From NCBI GenBank assembly GCA_030770535.1, contig JASVEC010000023.1:496001-560000 (forward strand): 64,000 bases of DNA, read 5' to 3'. Numbering within the stretch: the stretch's first letter is position 1; every line of letters starts with the position of its first letter. Positions 22,338 to 34,090 of the stretch are shown here, piece after piece. The DNA comes from Batkoa obscura (taxonomy: Eukaryota; Entomophthoromycota; Entomophthoromycetes; Entomophthorales; Batkoaceae). A program made the translations under genes and the position numbers. The notes beneath the pieces were generated by a model, which saw nothing but the letters and a program-made list of their open reading frames with translations, was not told the DNA's origin and did not search any database.

Positions 22338-22443
22338 ACATGGGGGCGTTTTTTTTAGCTTTATTGCTTCTCCATCTTTTAAGTGCTATTTGAATGGAAA
22401 AATTGTTGTTGAAATTCTTAAACAAAAAATACATCCCCATATA
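22338..22443 (+). repeat. Miniature inverted-repeat element, copy 9
   Basis: 106 bp, ACATGGGGGCGT ... ACATCCCCATAT. The right terminus is intact and the left has a few changes. Confidence 0.85.
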
Positions 22444-23499
22444 TTAGATTATCCATGTTATTAATATTTGTCTTTCTTTAATACATCATTTTTCGATTTT
22501 TGACTTTTTGATAAGTGTTATTCAGGAAAATCGACCCATTTGGGTCAATGCTAAAATCAATAAAAATATATTAAAAAGCTGTCGTTTTAATTTCGTCTTT
22601 TTATATTATAATTTTGAGCCTCCTAATACCGAAATATAAGTTTGATAATAATATTAATAAGTATTTTTGTAAAATTAACTCATGAACTTGGTGATATTAT
22701 AAATTTTTAACCGACCTAAAAAAAGCAATTAAAACTGCTTTATGTTATTTAGCCATATATTAAGGGCTAAAAAAATAAAGAAAATAAAATAAGACATTAG
22801 GTATTTTATCTTATATTTTATATTTTATATTGTTTGATAATATATTCATCAAGCTATAATAAAGTCAATTGCTTTTAAACTTAACTATATATTTATCAAC
22901 TAAATAATATCAAATAGTTTTAATTAACGCTTTTGGGTCGACTTTAGAAACACTTGCTAATAAATTCAAAGCTCAAAAGGTTTGTTTTTTTGAAGTAAAA
23001 ATCTATAGCACATAAAGTAGAGAAAAATCAAATAACGATTAACTTCTAAGATTTGTAAATAGTCCATTTATTATGTTTGTATAGCTTTAGACTCGTAAAA
23101 AATGATCATTTTCATAAAACCATAAATTTTATTTTACTAAACATATTTAGTTGACAAGAAATTTATTTTTATTTTTTGTACATATACTTTTATTTTCAAC
23201 ACTTTTTATACACTGTTATGAAATCGATTCCTAATTTGAATAGCATAAATTAACAGAAGTACATAATTAACAAAACTCGTAAAGTAAAATATACAATCAA
23301 AGTTACTGCTAAGCTAAAACTAAGATTGTTTAAAAAAATCTAATCTATCGATATAGGTAATCTTAAATACACTTGTATTACAAAGCCTTAAAAGTTACAA
23401 ATAACATTAAATCTGGGTTTTAGTTCAATATTTTTACTGTTAGATTTTATAATAAATTGCTTAATTTTTTTACATTTTTTAATTTATACATTATCACAT

Positions 23500-24200
23500 T
23501 ATCAGCTTTATATTTGATAGTTTGAATCTTTATTACCGCCAAAGGATTCAAAAAATAGTTTGTAACTTTATCTCATTGTACAATACCTATTATAAGTTTT
23601 TAACATCTCCTTACAATGAAAAAGGTATAGTTTACCGTTTATTTCCCCATCTCTTTATCAACTTTTCATCAAATAAAAGCCTCGGTCCTAAGCTTTCCAT
23701 AGTATTTTAGAAATGTGTTCGTACAACATTCATTCTCTTTAACACTATGGCTAATTTACATTCAATCTGGCTAAATGTCTCTACCCCTCATCTCTACGCG
23801 CTTCCTTTTCCTGTAGAATTTCTTGTGTTTTTGCGCTCCACTTTTAACACCATATATGGTTTTCCTTGAATTATCCCTTCTACCCAGTTGGTTTTTCTCG
23901 TATCCTCCACTTACTATCTGGTTTGACCTCTCTAACAGATACTCTTATCTTTGCTTCTGGGCTGTGGGGTTTACACAAAAGTTTGGCTCCATTCTAATTT
24001 AGCACACTAAGGGGATTTTCATTTCCTTTCAGTACCACATCTTTTACCAGTCAATTTCAAGCTCTCTGGAGATTCAAAATAAAGTTGATCTCATTTTCCA
24101 TTATACATCCACCAAGAGTAGCAAGGTATTGGACTTTGTTTATTTGGCTCCAGTTAGACTCGCATGAATGACTCAGTCCTTTAAGCCCATTGAATTTAAC
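23500..24200 (+). mobile_element. Possible remnant of a LINE-type endonuclease
   Basis: This stretch is less AT-rich than its surroundings and has broken plus-strand frames. At about 24030-24170 one frame reads SSSLEIQNKVDLI, then FHYTST, then KVLDFVYLAP. The pattern 'LE...DLIF...T...S..lDFVfl.P' is reminiscent of the C-terminal half of non-LTR retrotransposon AP endonucleases. No reverse transcriptase motif is visible and the call is tentative. Confidence 0.3.
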
Positions 24201-24534
24201 ATTTAATGCTTTAAGTAAAGCAAAAAATTGTAGACTAACACTATATAAAACAAGCAGCTTATACTTCTATTACTTAGAAGTGTAAAACTTTTGAAGATTA
24301 CGTGCTTACATTTTGGCTTTAAATTATATTAAAATTATTAGACTATTATTTGGTTTGTAATTTTTAACTATTATAATTGAAAAATGATAAAAATATTTTA
24401 ATAAACCATATAATATACAAATAAAACCAATCCATAAATTTATGATTATAGATTAATACTATTTGCAAATTAAATCTGTCACATCATATAATACAATATA
24501 CTTGAAAATTATAATTTAATACTAAATTAGTAGT

Positions 24535-24640
24535 GTATGAGGGTGTTTTTTTTGATTTCATTACTTTTCCATTTTTTAAGTGTTATTTGAGTGGAAAGGT
24601 TGTTAGTAAAATTCTTAAACAAGAAAATATATCTCTGTAT
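24535..24640 (+). repeat. Miniature inverted-repeat element, copy 10
   Basis: 106 bp, GTATGAGGGTGT ... TATCTCTGTAT. The ends are worn and the body is good (AGTGTTATTTGAGTGGAAAG). Confidence 0.8.
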
Positions 24641-24866
24641 CCTAATTAAATAAATTAAAAAATTAAAATTTTATTATTTCTATTAGTTTACATTTACTAA
24701 AAGTTATTGTTCTTTCTAAAAAACATAATAATAAAAAAAAGCTTTATATACAGTTATCTATTAACATTATTTTAATTTTATCAAGTTGATGATCTATAAT
24801 TCACTTATAACTTTATACTTTTTTATATAACTTTACATCTTTAGTAATTTAATATATTAAGAATAC

Positions 24867-26290
24867 GATGTTATCTTATGAAAAATTTGGTACGACTCTA
24901 GTAAAGGACGTGATTCTTAATTATAATTATACTGGTATAAATCGTAAAGTAAACATTTTTCTCAAAGGGCTTTTACTTTTTCAAACTAAATTTTAAAAGG
25001 GGAGCAACTTTATACAACAATGTGGCATCGCGGGAAAGGTATATACCATTAATAACCCCAAAATATTCCATATATCCAAACCTTTTTTATATTGAAGACT
25101 CTAATTAAAAGAATACAACGGTTGGCTTCTTTTTTGGCAAACTAGGCTCATCTGTAAAAATAAATTAGCTTGATATTGATAAAGACGGACGGTATGATAA
25201 ACATTTGGTTAAAGAGATATCTTATCAGCCAGAGATAGGAAGCTTTATGGATTACTCTAAAAAATATACAATTGTACATGGTGAGCGCAATGTAAAATAG
25301 TTCTACTTATCTGAGTTTTTTCATAATTTCTGATTAGATAAAGGTATAAATTATTAAATAAAGTTATTTGATATTGAATCAAAGGAAACCAAAACAATCT
25401 GTGAAGCACCAAGTAAAATGAAGACTGAGCTATCATTTATTTCAAATAATAGGTTATATTACTTTAAAGTCTCAATAGAAAGTATTCTAATAGGCGTCAA
25501 TTGTAGTATATTACATGAATTGGATTTATCGTCATTTGAGCTAGCTTCTCATGAAATTCCTCATAAAAGTTTTGGGGAATTCGACTTATAAAATTTAACC
25601 AATCAATCCATTTTTTGGGATCTGATTTATAGAGGACAACTCAATCAAAGTGTTTGAATTAAAAACAACTATTTTCATTTACTAAAGTAGATAAGGTTGT
25701 TAGAATAAGTGCTTGGGGCTGCTTTGTTAATTATGATAATTATGTAATAAATTCATTCAATAATGAATTTTCTCAATCTTCAGATAGGCTAGGGTGGGTT
25801 CCCAAAAGTTCAGATAAAACACAAACATTAGACACACAAACTTGGCAAGATATTGAAAGTTTACCTTCGTTATTAAAAGAAAGTAGTGATATCAATAGCA
25901 ATACAAATGATTCCACCGATAATAGTAACCTTAGAGCTATAGTTACTGGCACTATAGGAGGAATAATTGGACTTATAGTTTTATCGGGTATATTTTTAAT
26001 GTTCTATAGACATAAATTGAAAAAAGAAAAGCTTTCAAGTATCATTATTGGCCCTATTTTTATCAACCCAAGCATTCATTTAGATAGCAACGACAGCAAT
26101 ATCAGTGCCATTTTTTCCTATCCTCATAAAACGATGATAACAATACCGGATTAACTGGGAGTTTATACTTGAATCAAATAGGAAACATGAACATGATTAA
26201 TCAAGAGAATTGCTCAATCAATGAAACTGTCCTTGGTCATTCTTCAGAATCTAGAGAATATCATACAAGAATACCATCAATTATATAGTT
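24867..26290 (+). pseudogene. Dead copy of the kelch-type membrane protein gene
   Basis: Several interrupted plus-strand frames match the protein at 48742-50136 in order. KEISYQPEI and IKLFDIESKE are followed by LYYFKV, a Ser/Asn-rich juxtamembrane part with SSDKTQ...DTQTW, a membrane segment (TIGGIIGLIVLSGIFLMFYR) and the cytosolic SIIIGPIFINPSIHLDS. Stops and frameshifts fall throughout, so no full product is possible. It ends about 150 bp before a short inverted-repeat copy. Confidence 0.8.
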
Positions 26291-26434
26291 ATTCGCTATT
26301 ATAAAGAGTAGGATAAAAGCTACACAAAATATTAATAGGAATTTTCATCTATTTTATCTAATAACAAAAAAATAATGACTATATAACCAATAAGGAAAAT
26401 AAGTGCCGATTTTTAATAAAACCAAATTTTCAAT

Positions 26435-26541
26435 ATATGGGGGTGTTTTTTTTGGCCTCATTACTTTTTCTATCTTTTAAGCGTTATTTAAGTGGAAAAA
26501 CTATCACTGAAATTCTTAAATATAAAAATGCATCCCCATAT
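26435..26541 (+). repeat. Miniature inverted-repeat element, copy 11
   Basis: 107 bp with well-kept ends, ATATGGGGGTGT ... GCATCCCCATAT. Confidence 0.9.
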
Positions 26542-27903
26542 GGAAATGTTTTTTACCTATTACCTTCATTAAGTGTTTTTTTAAAATCCAAATTAAACAA
26601 TACAACTGTTTAAGTTCAAATGTGTGCCGATAAATGATCAATTTTATAACCAACTATTTGTTCTATTATTCTGGTTTAAGACTTGTTAATTTAGTTTTTA
26701 TTTTAAAATGAATAGTTTAGCTACCATCATCCAAGCTTAAGCAATGGACTAGCTAATCAATTTCTAGATTTTAAATAGTAAAAATAGCAAAAAGATGATT
26801 GCTAAAAAACATCCTCCGTGTTATTTTTGAATTTTTTCAAAAAACATGTTTTTTTGTTGCAAAATTTGACCGATACTTTTAAAATTTTGAAATCTAAAAA
26901 TAAACAATAATTGAAAAGAACATTACCATACACTAACATAGATAAATTATTAATCCTTTATAAAGCTTCAAAGCCATTATGTTTCCCCTTTTTGTTATTA
27001 CCCTTGTCTTTGTTATTTTTTTAGTATTTCAGTATTCAAGTAAACCATTCTGCCTTTTGAATTCTGAAGGATTTTTAAAAAAACGCTTTAAGACAGCTTA
27101 ACCTAGATAGGTTCTCCTTTAAAAATAGCAACCTGGATTACTAGTATTAGATTATGTAATAGCATTGTTAATAAATTTTTAAGACATTCTACCTAAAAAG
27201 GTAACCTATTTTGTTATTACTAAAAAAATTTAAGATACTATCATTTTCAGCCAGTTTACTTCCTATATCCCTTTTGCCTTTTGTCTAATACGTATAATGA
27301 TTTATAAGAATAACAAACCATAGATAGTTTTATTACCAGTGCTTCTCAAAATGTCTGCAAAGCCTTTGATACCTTATTTTTTTTTCGGAGTATTTTTTTA
27401 AAGCACTTCAATATAGAACACTCTCAAGGCTTATAAGCTTAGAAGTGTAAAGGTGGGAAAAGTAGAGGGATATTAATTGTGAAAGAAGCAATGTATAGAA
27501 CTGATACGAGAAACTATGATGATATAATTCAAAAAGCTGGTTATTGATAAGTTTACTATTACTAAAAGCAAAAATCAATCCTTGTACTTAAAGACTTTTG
27601 CATCTTAGAGATAAAATTGGAATTTGTAAAGAGAGGTTTTTAGAGCTTTTGAGACATAATTGTATGACATATAAAAATATAAAAATATATAAATATATAA
27701 ATAATGACAACCCTTACATATTAATATTAGTATACTAAACGAAGTTAGTTTTAATATTGATAGTGATATATATTATGTGGAAAATCGTATTTGCTATTTA
27801 AAGAAATTTTATTTTTAAAAAGAGTTGTTTAATAAATTAAAAATTCTTAGTTTTAATGAAATGTTTAAATATTATTTATTTAATGTAATAGCAAATTTTG
27901 AAA
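26542..27903. other. Spacer downstream of the GH20 gene
   Basis: AT-rich with no recognised gene. A small run of ATATAAAAATAT-type repeats lies near 27670-27705. Confidence 0.45.
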
Positions 27904-29583
27904 TTAGGCTTTAGGTTCATATGGTAAAGTCCATTGCTTTAAAGAAGAGGTGGAGTCACAACGTCCTGGGTTAACGACACACCATAATGGTTGAGTAGCA
28001 TCAGCATTGATACCACGAGATACCATCTTGAAACGGAAGTTATTGAAACGTGGGACAACTGGTTTGGTACGTACGACCTTACCGCTGGCATCACGGTTAC
28101 CAGACCAAAGAACTTCAGCAGCAGCTGAAGTACGTGGCCAGGCAAAACGATCAAGATTGACTTCATCGACTTGTTCAGACCATACAGTTACTTCACCACC
28201 AGCTACTAATTTTTGTTGATCAGCATTAAGGTTCTTAAGAAGATCATAAGTATAAACCATTTGCCAGTGTTTGAAAGGATCACACCAAGAACCACCAGAT
28301 GGAGCATCACCTACCCAGGTACCACGACCACAGTCAAGATACCAGTATTGATAAGATGAAGCAACAACACGGTAACCACGTTCAATAACCTTCTTGGTAT
28401 CTTCAGCACCCAACCAAACTTGAACTAAAGAATCTTTTGGTAAAGTAACATTATGTTGTAAAACAATTTCTTCCCATACCATGATAGATTTCTTGTTTTC
28501 AATTGCACGTTTGTGCATACCTTCAGCGAATACATTGAGAAGACTTTCTAAAGTAACCTTGTTGTCTCTAACATAGTTACGAATCTTTTCAGAAGTATTC
28601 CAGCATTTATAATTGACTTCATCACCTGATAAATGTAAATATTTATCTTTGAATACCTTAGAGAATTCATCAATAAGATCATTAACAATAGCAACAGATT
28701 TAGGATTAGTTGGATCAATTTGACCAGATACTGGTTGGGCAGCTACAACATCCCATTCTAAGTCATCCATACATACAGCAACTTCAGGATAAGCTTTACC
28801 AATAGCATATGAGTGAGCTGGGGCTTCTAATTCTGGGATAATACGTACACCACGATCTAAACCATATTCGATAAGTTCTGCAATTTCAGCAAATGAATAA
28901 GTTTGATCTGGGAAAATAGCTCCAGTTTGCCATAATTTTGGATGTTTCTCTGATTTAAATGGCCAAGAGTGGGAATCAGTTAAATGCCAGTGTAATACAT
29001 TCATTTTGTTATAAGAGAGAGCATCAATGGTACGTTTGATATCCTTGATTGGGAAAAAGTTACGACTGCTATCTAATAATAAACCACGGTGAGAAAATTT
29101 AGGAGCATCTTCAATAGTTAATGGAGTGTGGGTAACGAAATGTAAACCATGATTTTTGTTCCATTCTACTAATTGAGTAAAGGATTCCAAACCACGGATG
29201 GCACCATAAACAGTTTGAGCATTAATAGAGGCACCTTTATCATTAATAGTTAAAGTATATTGTTCATCAGTCTTGTCATCGTACTCATTGTTAGTATCCT
29301 TTACATTGACTTTAAGTTCACTGATAGATGGAAGAGCACGGGAATCTAAGCTACCACGGAAAGTTGGTACAACTGGGACCCATTTTTCAGTGATAACCAA
29401 ATTTTGATAACGACCAATGACACGATTTAATCTGTCACAACTGGTGTTGGCGGTGATTTTAAAGTTATCACCAACAATTAAGGTTGAGTTGCCGGCGGTA
29501 TACTTTGCGACTTTTGGCCAGATAGCATCGGGATGAGCTACGACTAAAGATAATAATGAAGTAATTAAAATAGAAACTTTCAT
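27904..29583 (-). CDS. Secreted GH20 beta-N-acetylhexosaminidase
   Basis: 559 residues, intronless. A cleavable signal peptide (about residues 1-16, ending VVA) is followed by an N-terminal GH20b-type alpha/beta domain (to about residue 155). The GH20 TIM barrel then begins at FSHRGLLLDSSRNFFP. Key motifs are HWHLTDSHSWP and the catalytic Asp-Glu pair in HLSGDEVNYKCW (about residue 320), followed by VMVWEE-like and WSEQVD sequences. The family hydrolyses terminal GlcNAc/GalNAc from chitin oligomers and glycans using the substrate acetamido group as nucleophile. The usual HxGGDEV is HLSGDEV here, still compatible with catalysis. The length is typical for fungal enzymes. A TATA box is seen 42 bp upstream of the ATG. 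Confidence 0.95.
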   Translation of the reverse strand: MKVSILITSLLSLVVAHPDAIWPKVAKYTAGNSTLIVGDNFKITANTSCDRLNRVIGRYQNLVITEKWVPVVPTFRGSLDSRALPSISELKVNVKDTNNEYDDKTDEQYTLTINDKGASINAQTVYGAIRGLESFTQLVEWNKNHGLHFVTHTPLTIEDAPKFSHRGLLLDSSRNFFPIKDIKRTIDALSYNKMNVLHWHLTDSHSWPFKSEKHPKLWQTGAIFPDQTYSFAEIAELIEYGLDRGVRIIPELEAPAHSYAIGKAYPEVAVCMDDLEWDVVAAQPVSGQIDPTNPKSVAIVNDLIDEFSKVFKDKYLHLSGDEVNYKCWNTSEKIRNYVRDNKVTLESLLNVFAEGMHKRAIENKKSIMVWEEIVLQHNVTLPKDSLVQVWLGAEDTKKVIERGYRVVASSYQYWYLDCGRGTWVGDAPSGGSWCDPFKHWQMVYTYDLLKNLNADQQKLVAGGEVTVWSEQVDEVNLDRFAWPRTSAAAEVLWSGNRDASGKVVRTKPVVPRFNNFRFKMVSRGINADATQPLWCVVNPGRCDSTSSLKQWTLPYEPKA

Positions 29584-29624
29584 CTTAAATAAAAAAAGAT
29601 AATTTTTTAATTTCTTCAGCCTTT

Positions 29625-29633
29625 CTATTTATA
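29625..29633 (-). promoter_or_regulatory. TATA box of the hexosaminidase gene
   Basis: TATAAATAG on the minus strand, 42 bp upstream of the ATG at 29583. Confidence 0.5.
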
Positions 29634-31495
29634 TCAGTTCTTCAAAAATTAACATCAAATAAATTATATTAATATAAGGTGGCAGATTCCTTAATTTGGT
29701 AATATAATAAGTAAACTTTTTACTGAACCGAAATTTAAGTTTTATTCACCTTATTTTATTGGCTGTAAGGTTCTAACGTGATCACTTGATTAAACCTCAT
29801 CATAAAAATAGCTAGGACCAATAAATTTCTCGCCTTTATATTAAATACAAATTAAAAAATGAACCAAAAGTTATGAATATAAGTATTATTACTCCCTTGA
29901 TATATGCTCAACAACATATATAAAAACATTAAGTTACCTATTTAGATCATATTAGGATATTGATTCTGCAAAATATTTACGCTCACCAAGTAGTTAAGTA
30001 AAAATATACCAGTGTTGCATATAGTAGTTAATGTGTATTAAAGCATTAATTAAATAAAAATTTGAAACATTTTCTGGTTTTGGTTTAATGCTATTTTTCT
30101 GATGATAATTTATTCTTTAACTAAGCTTTGTATAAAAAGTAACTTGACTATTTTTATTAAATTTAAGTTAAAAATGACTATAAAATATTATTATTCATAA
30201 AAGATAGAAGAACTTTAAACTTATTATAATGACACAAATTTAATTAAACATTAATGCTTATTCATTATAGAATGTATTTTATCTTACAATTACATTTGTA
30301 TTTAACTTTAAGTAACCTACAATTTTAAAAGCCTTTAGTACTTAATAAATGAAATTAGATAGTATTAACTTAGACTTCCCAATTGACTTTTCAAAAATGA
30401 ATACAAAATTTTAAATGTCAAAGCCTGACAAAATTTATCTACCGTTATTTCACAACCATATTATGGTCTACCTGTTTTTAGCTTGGGTTCTATACAAAAT
30501 AAAATACTTGCTCCATTGGCTAAGTTTTAATCCCGTGCTCAAACTCAAATTCTTAACCATAGATAAAATAAAAAGACTATCAATAGTAAATTTTCTAATA
30601 ATAGGTTTGATAATTTTATAAGTTATAGTGTAATATTACTAATTAAATTATATACTGTTTAGTATAATTGTACTTCTAGGTGTAATATGGCATCTTGAGG
30701 GATGGGATCCGTCATATTTAAATAACCCATACTAGAGGATATTTAATAGAAAAGCGTGAGTTCTATATTAGAAATGTCTCCTTACTTCCATACCTCATTT
30801 GCTTAAGCAGTTTATATTTCAAAAAAATTCTTAAAAAATTCTTAATAAAATCACATTATCCTGCATTGCAAATTTTACACCAACTTTGCAATATTAAAAG
30901 TGCTTTCGTAAATAGCAACTTATATATCGTACACTTCTATTGAATATTTACTAAAAATAAATGTTGTTATTATAAGTTATCCTTTGTTTATATAAGTATA
31001 ATATAACATATATATACTATAATGAAAACACCAAACTTAATCCAAGTTACCGTTTTGAAAAATCTATACATTAATCTTTTACCGATTATTGATCTTTGAT
31101 TTTGTTATATACCATTTACTTGGTTTTTATAATATTTATTTTATTAAGTTATTAGGTTTTATGAAGAGCATCGGATTCTTATCACACGAATTTAATAGCT
31201 TATAACTGAATATAATTATAAAAAAGGTATAAGAATTTTAAACTTCTAACAATAATTGAGATATAGTATTAGTAAATAATAAGCTGGTTTTTTTTTAAAA
31301 TGTTTACGATATTAATTTAATTGTTATTTTATTAAATAAAATAATGAACTGGTTAAAATGTTAGCATTATAGCTTAGTTATCTAATAAAATAAAATAGAA
31401 TAAATATAAATAAATTTACCCAAAAATAAATAACTTAATTACATAGATCATTTACAATTAATATAAACTAATTTAACTATAACAAAATTCTATAA
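29634..31495. other. Spacer between GH20 and the REX4-type gene
   Basis: AT-rich. A 68-codon plus-strand frame at 30415-30621 has no recognisable domain and no good promoter context. Nothing else is supported. Confidence 0.45.
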
Positions 31496-32726
31496 TTATT
31501 TATTGGCTCTAAGTGATTGTTCCCAATAGGTTTCAAATCGTCTATAAATTGCCATAGTAGCTTGTGCATCTTCAACCTATAAAATAAATAAATAAAAAAA
31601 TTTAATCAATGCTTATGAAAGTTACTGAGGAATGAGAAGCGCCTTGGATATCGATACCTAATAAGTTAGTGCATAATTTCTTTAAAGAAGGTGCCTTATT
31701 ATTATTTATTTGCTTTAAAGGATAGTATTTAGCAGTATCTCTAATATTTCTTTCTGGATGCTGAATTTTTAATGCTTTTAGATCATTTTTTATACTATGT
31801 CCAACTAATATTCTGTTTTTTAATAATTCTAATACTTTAATTTGTACTTCTTCAAAACTCGGAGCATCTTTCAAATGTTTAGGTAAAATCCCAGATACCC
31901 AAGTACGAAAATCAGTTACTATTTTATCGACTTTTACATGCGTATCATAAATTACTATCCCATAATAATTTACTATTGATACACGTGCCAATGCACTTTC
32001 ACTTGCATTTACGCCTACTCCTACCATTTCACAGTCTATAGCTAATATTTTACCTATTCTAACAAAATAAATCTTATTTTCTAATTATATTTATGTAATT
32101 TACTTAGTCACTAAACTAATATTGGCTTTGAATTCTCCTAATAATAGTTTTTTTAAATGATCGCTGATGTCTTCACCCGATTTCAAACTACTAATGCTTA
32201 ATTACTAAATAATTTAAAATTATGTTTTATAACTTACCTTTCATCTTGTTTTACGATTTCCAGTTTATTACTTTCTTTGAGCAAAGTTATATTTTATGAT
32301 CAATTATATAAAAAATAAAATTATACTTACTTTGTTCCGTTTCTTTTATTACTTTGCTTTTTACAATTTTAGTTTTATCTTCAATTTGAATTTTATTATT
32401 GATCTTTATTTTGTTCTTCGTTATTTCTTCTTTTACCCCGACATCTTTAATATTCTTGTTCTTTTTTAATCGTATACTTTCTTTTTGTACTTTAACACTC
32501 TTAACACTTTCTTTATCTTCAGCATTTTCATTCTTTTTCCTTTTAGCTACCTTTTCTTTCCCAAGCAATTCCTAATCCTGTATTAACATATTTCTTTCTT
32601 AATCCTAACAATCGTGTGCTTACTTTTTTCAGGTTTTCCCAATTACCACTCCCTTTCTTACTTTTGTTTTTAGTGCTCTTATTTAATGTATTAGTTGAAT
32701 TAATTTAATGTATATTGTTTTACCAT
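31496..32726 (-). CDS. REX4: REX4-type DEDDh RNA exonuclease, seven exons
   Basis: Spliced model (minus strand): 32724-32726 (ATG only), 32624-32677, 32331-32571, 32238-32274, 32104-32190, 31626-32058, 31496-31576. Introns are 45-63 nt. The sum is 936 nt, 311 residues, with frame kept at every junction. The N-terminus is Lys-rich with NWENLKK. The exonuclease domain starts IGKILAIDCEMVGVG (Asp149, Glu151), continues through GHSIKNDLKAL (Asp) and ends with HSSVED across the last junction (His283, Asp288), giving the DEDDh set. REXO4/Rex4 proteins trim pre-rRNA in the nucleolus. The C-terminus YRRFETYWEQSLRANK is short. Confidence 0.85.
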
Positions 32727-32988
32727 TCTATTTAAACTAAAAAAGTTGAAAGATAAAAATAAATTTTTGATTTAGATTAGAAAAATAGAAATTCATAATT
32801 GGCTTATTAATTGAATATTTTATTATTTTACAAATTAAACATAATACTGAGAATAATAATTGATAGTTAAATTAACAAAAAATTATTTATTGCTTTAAAA
32901 AAGTCATATCTCTCATTCTAAACAAACACCTCAATTGTAATTAAAGAGCAATTTATTAAAATTTATAAATATATAATAATCAAAAAAT

Positions 32989-33564
32989 TCAAGAGGGCAA
33001 GCATGCATTTTGGCAATCTAACATAGATTCGAAAGCTCTACAGCCGTCAGAGCACCCACCAAAAGTAGTCGAAACACAAGAATTAGTTACAGGATCGAAA
33101 TGGAAAGAAGGTATGCTCATACGGCATGTCCCCATTTTACTTTGAACGAAACATGTGATCGGAAGATGCTTATATTTATCTTGACCTAGTCGGTCAGCAG
33201 TAACAGTACACTTTAATTGACTAAACCCATCAAAAGGATCAATGATATCATCTTTTGGCTTTGAAGTACACGCTGAATTACATTCTTCTACAGTATTAAA
33301 TGCTTGACAGCCATCATCACAACCCCCGTATACTCCTGATATACATTGATTGCTTTTTGGATCATAATGATAGCTTTTAAAGTAAGCAAAACATTTTCCA
33401 GTTACAGTAGGTGTATAACATCTTAAGTTTTGTTTCTGCTGCTCCTTATTTAAACTTCCGCTATATTTTGGTATACATCCAGTTTGACTAAATGGGTCCT
33501 TTTGGCTATAAACTTCTCCCAATAAGTTAAGGTTAAAGCATAAAAGTACTATTAAGAAATTCAT
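32989..33564 (-). CDS. Secreted two-domain Kunitz-type protease inhibitor A
   Basis: 191 residues. A signal peptide (about 1-20) and two eight-cysteine Kunitz domains at 49-99 and 138-188 are seen. P1 is Phe59 in domain 1 (GKCFA) and Arg148 in domain 2 (GTCRM). That predicts one chymotrypsin-like and one trypsin-like specificity in a single molecule. The extra cysteines (residue 30 and in GGCDDGC) are present as in the larger paralogues. It ends on the last Kunitz cysteine plus three residues. There is no intron, and it is not part of the tandem array. Confidence 0.92.
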   Translation of the reverse strand: MNFLIVLLCFNLNLLGEVYSQKDPFSQTGCIPKYSGSLNKEQQKQNLRCYTPTVTGKCFAYFKSYHYDPKSNQCISGVYGGCDDGCQAFNTVEECNSACTSKPKDDIIDPFDGFSQLKCTVTADRLGQDKYKHLPITCFVQSKMGTCRMSIPSFHFDPVTNSCVSTTFGGCSDGCRAFESMLDCQNACLPS

Positions 33565-34090
33565 TTCGATATAATGTTAATCTACGTTTTTTATTTTATG
33601 TTTTGATATTATTGTATTTTTATATTACTTTTAATTCCTCCCAGCAATTGCTATTTTTTTATTATAATTGACATGTGTTTTTTTGATTAAGTTGAATTTT
33701 TGCCTATTTTTATTTAACTCAAAAAAGCTCTATCCTTTCATTATTCTTAGATTTTCTTTATTTTAGTAAGAGATCAGACATATCAAAGTAAAATAGCTTT
33801 ATTTATTTTATCATTTATTTATTTATTCAAAAAGTCTATTTAAATAGATGTGGCTAAAGAAATATGATATACTAAATCAATTTGACATTCATAAAAATAG
33901 AATTTTATCATTAAAATGGGGTGGTATATAATTATGATAAATTTATTTAGACAAAACTTCAACTAAAGATCAACATAAAATGCTGTAGATTGAAAATTGA
34001 GATCAGCTAGCAAAAATAAAAACTCTCCCTTTTAAAAGCAAGTTGATGTTTTCTATTGTTTACTATAGCTGAGCTATAAACACTTATATT
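33565..34090. other. Divergent promoter spacer
   Basis: 526 bp between the divergently transcribed Kunitz inhibitor (minus) and Cys-Pro repeat gene (plus). It presumably holds both promoters. GAGCTATAAAC lies just upstream of the plus-strand ATG. Confidence 0.45.

Noticed and set aside
27660-27706. ATATAAAA-type repeats considered as a promoter or origin
   Set aside because: Simple AT-rich microsatellite without positional support.
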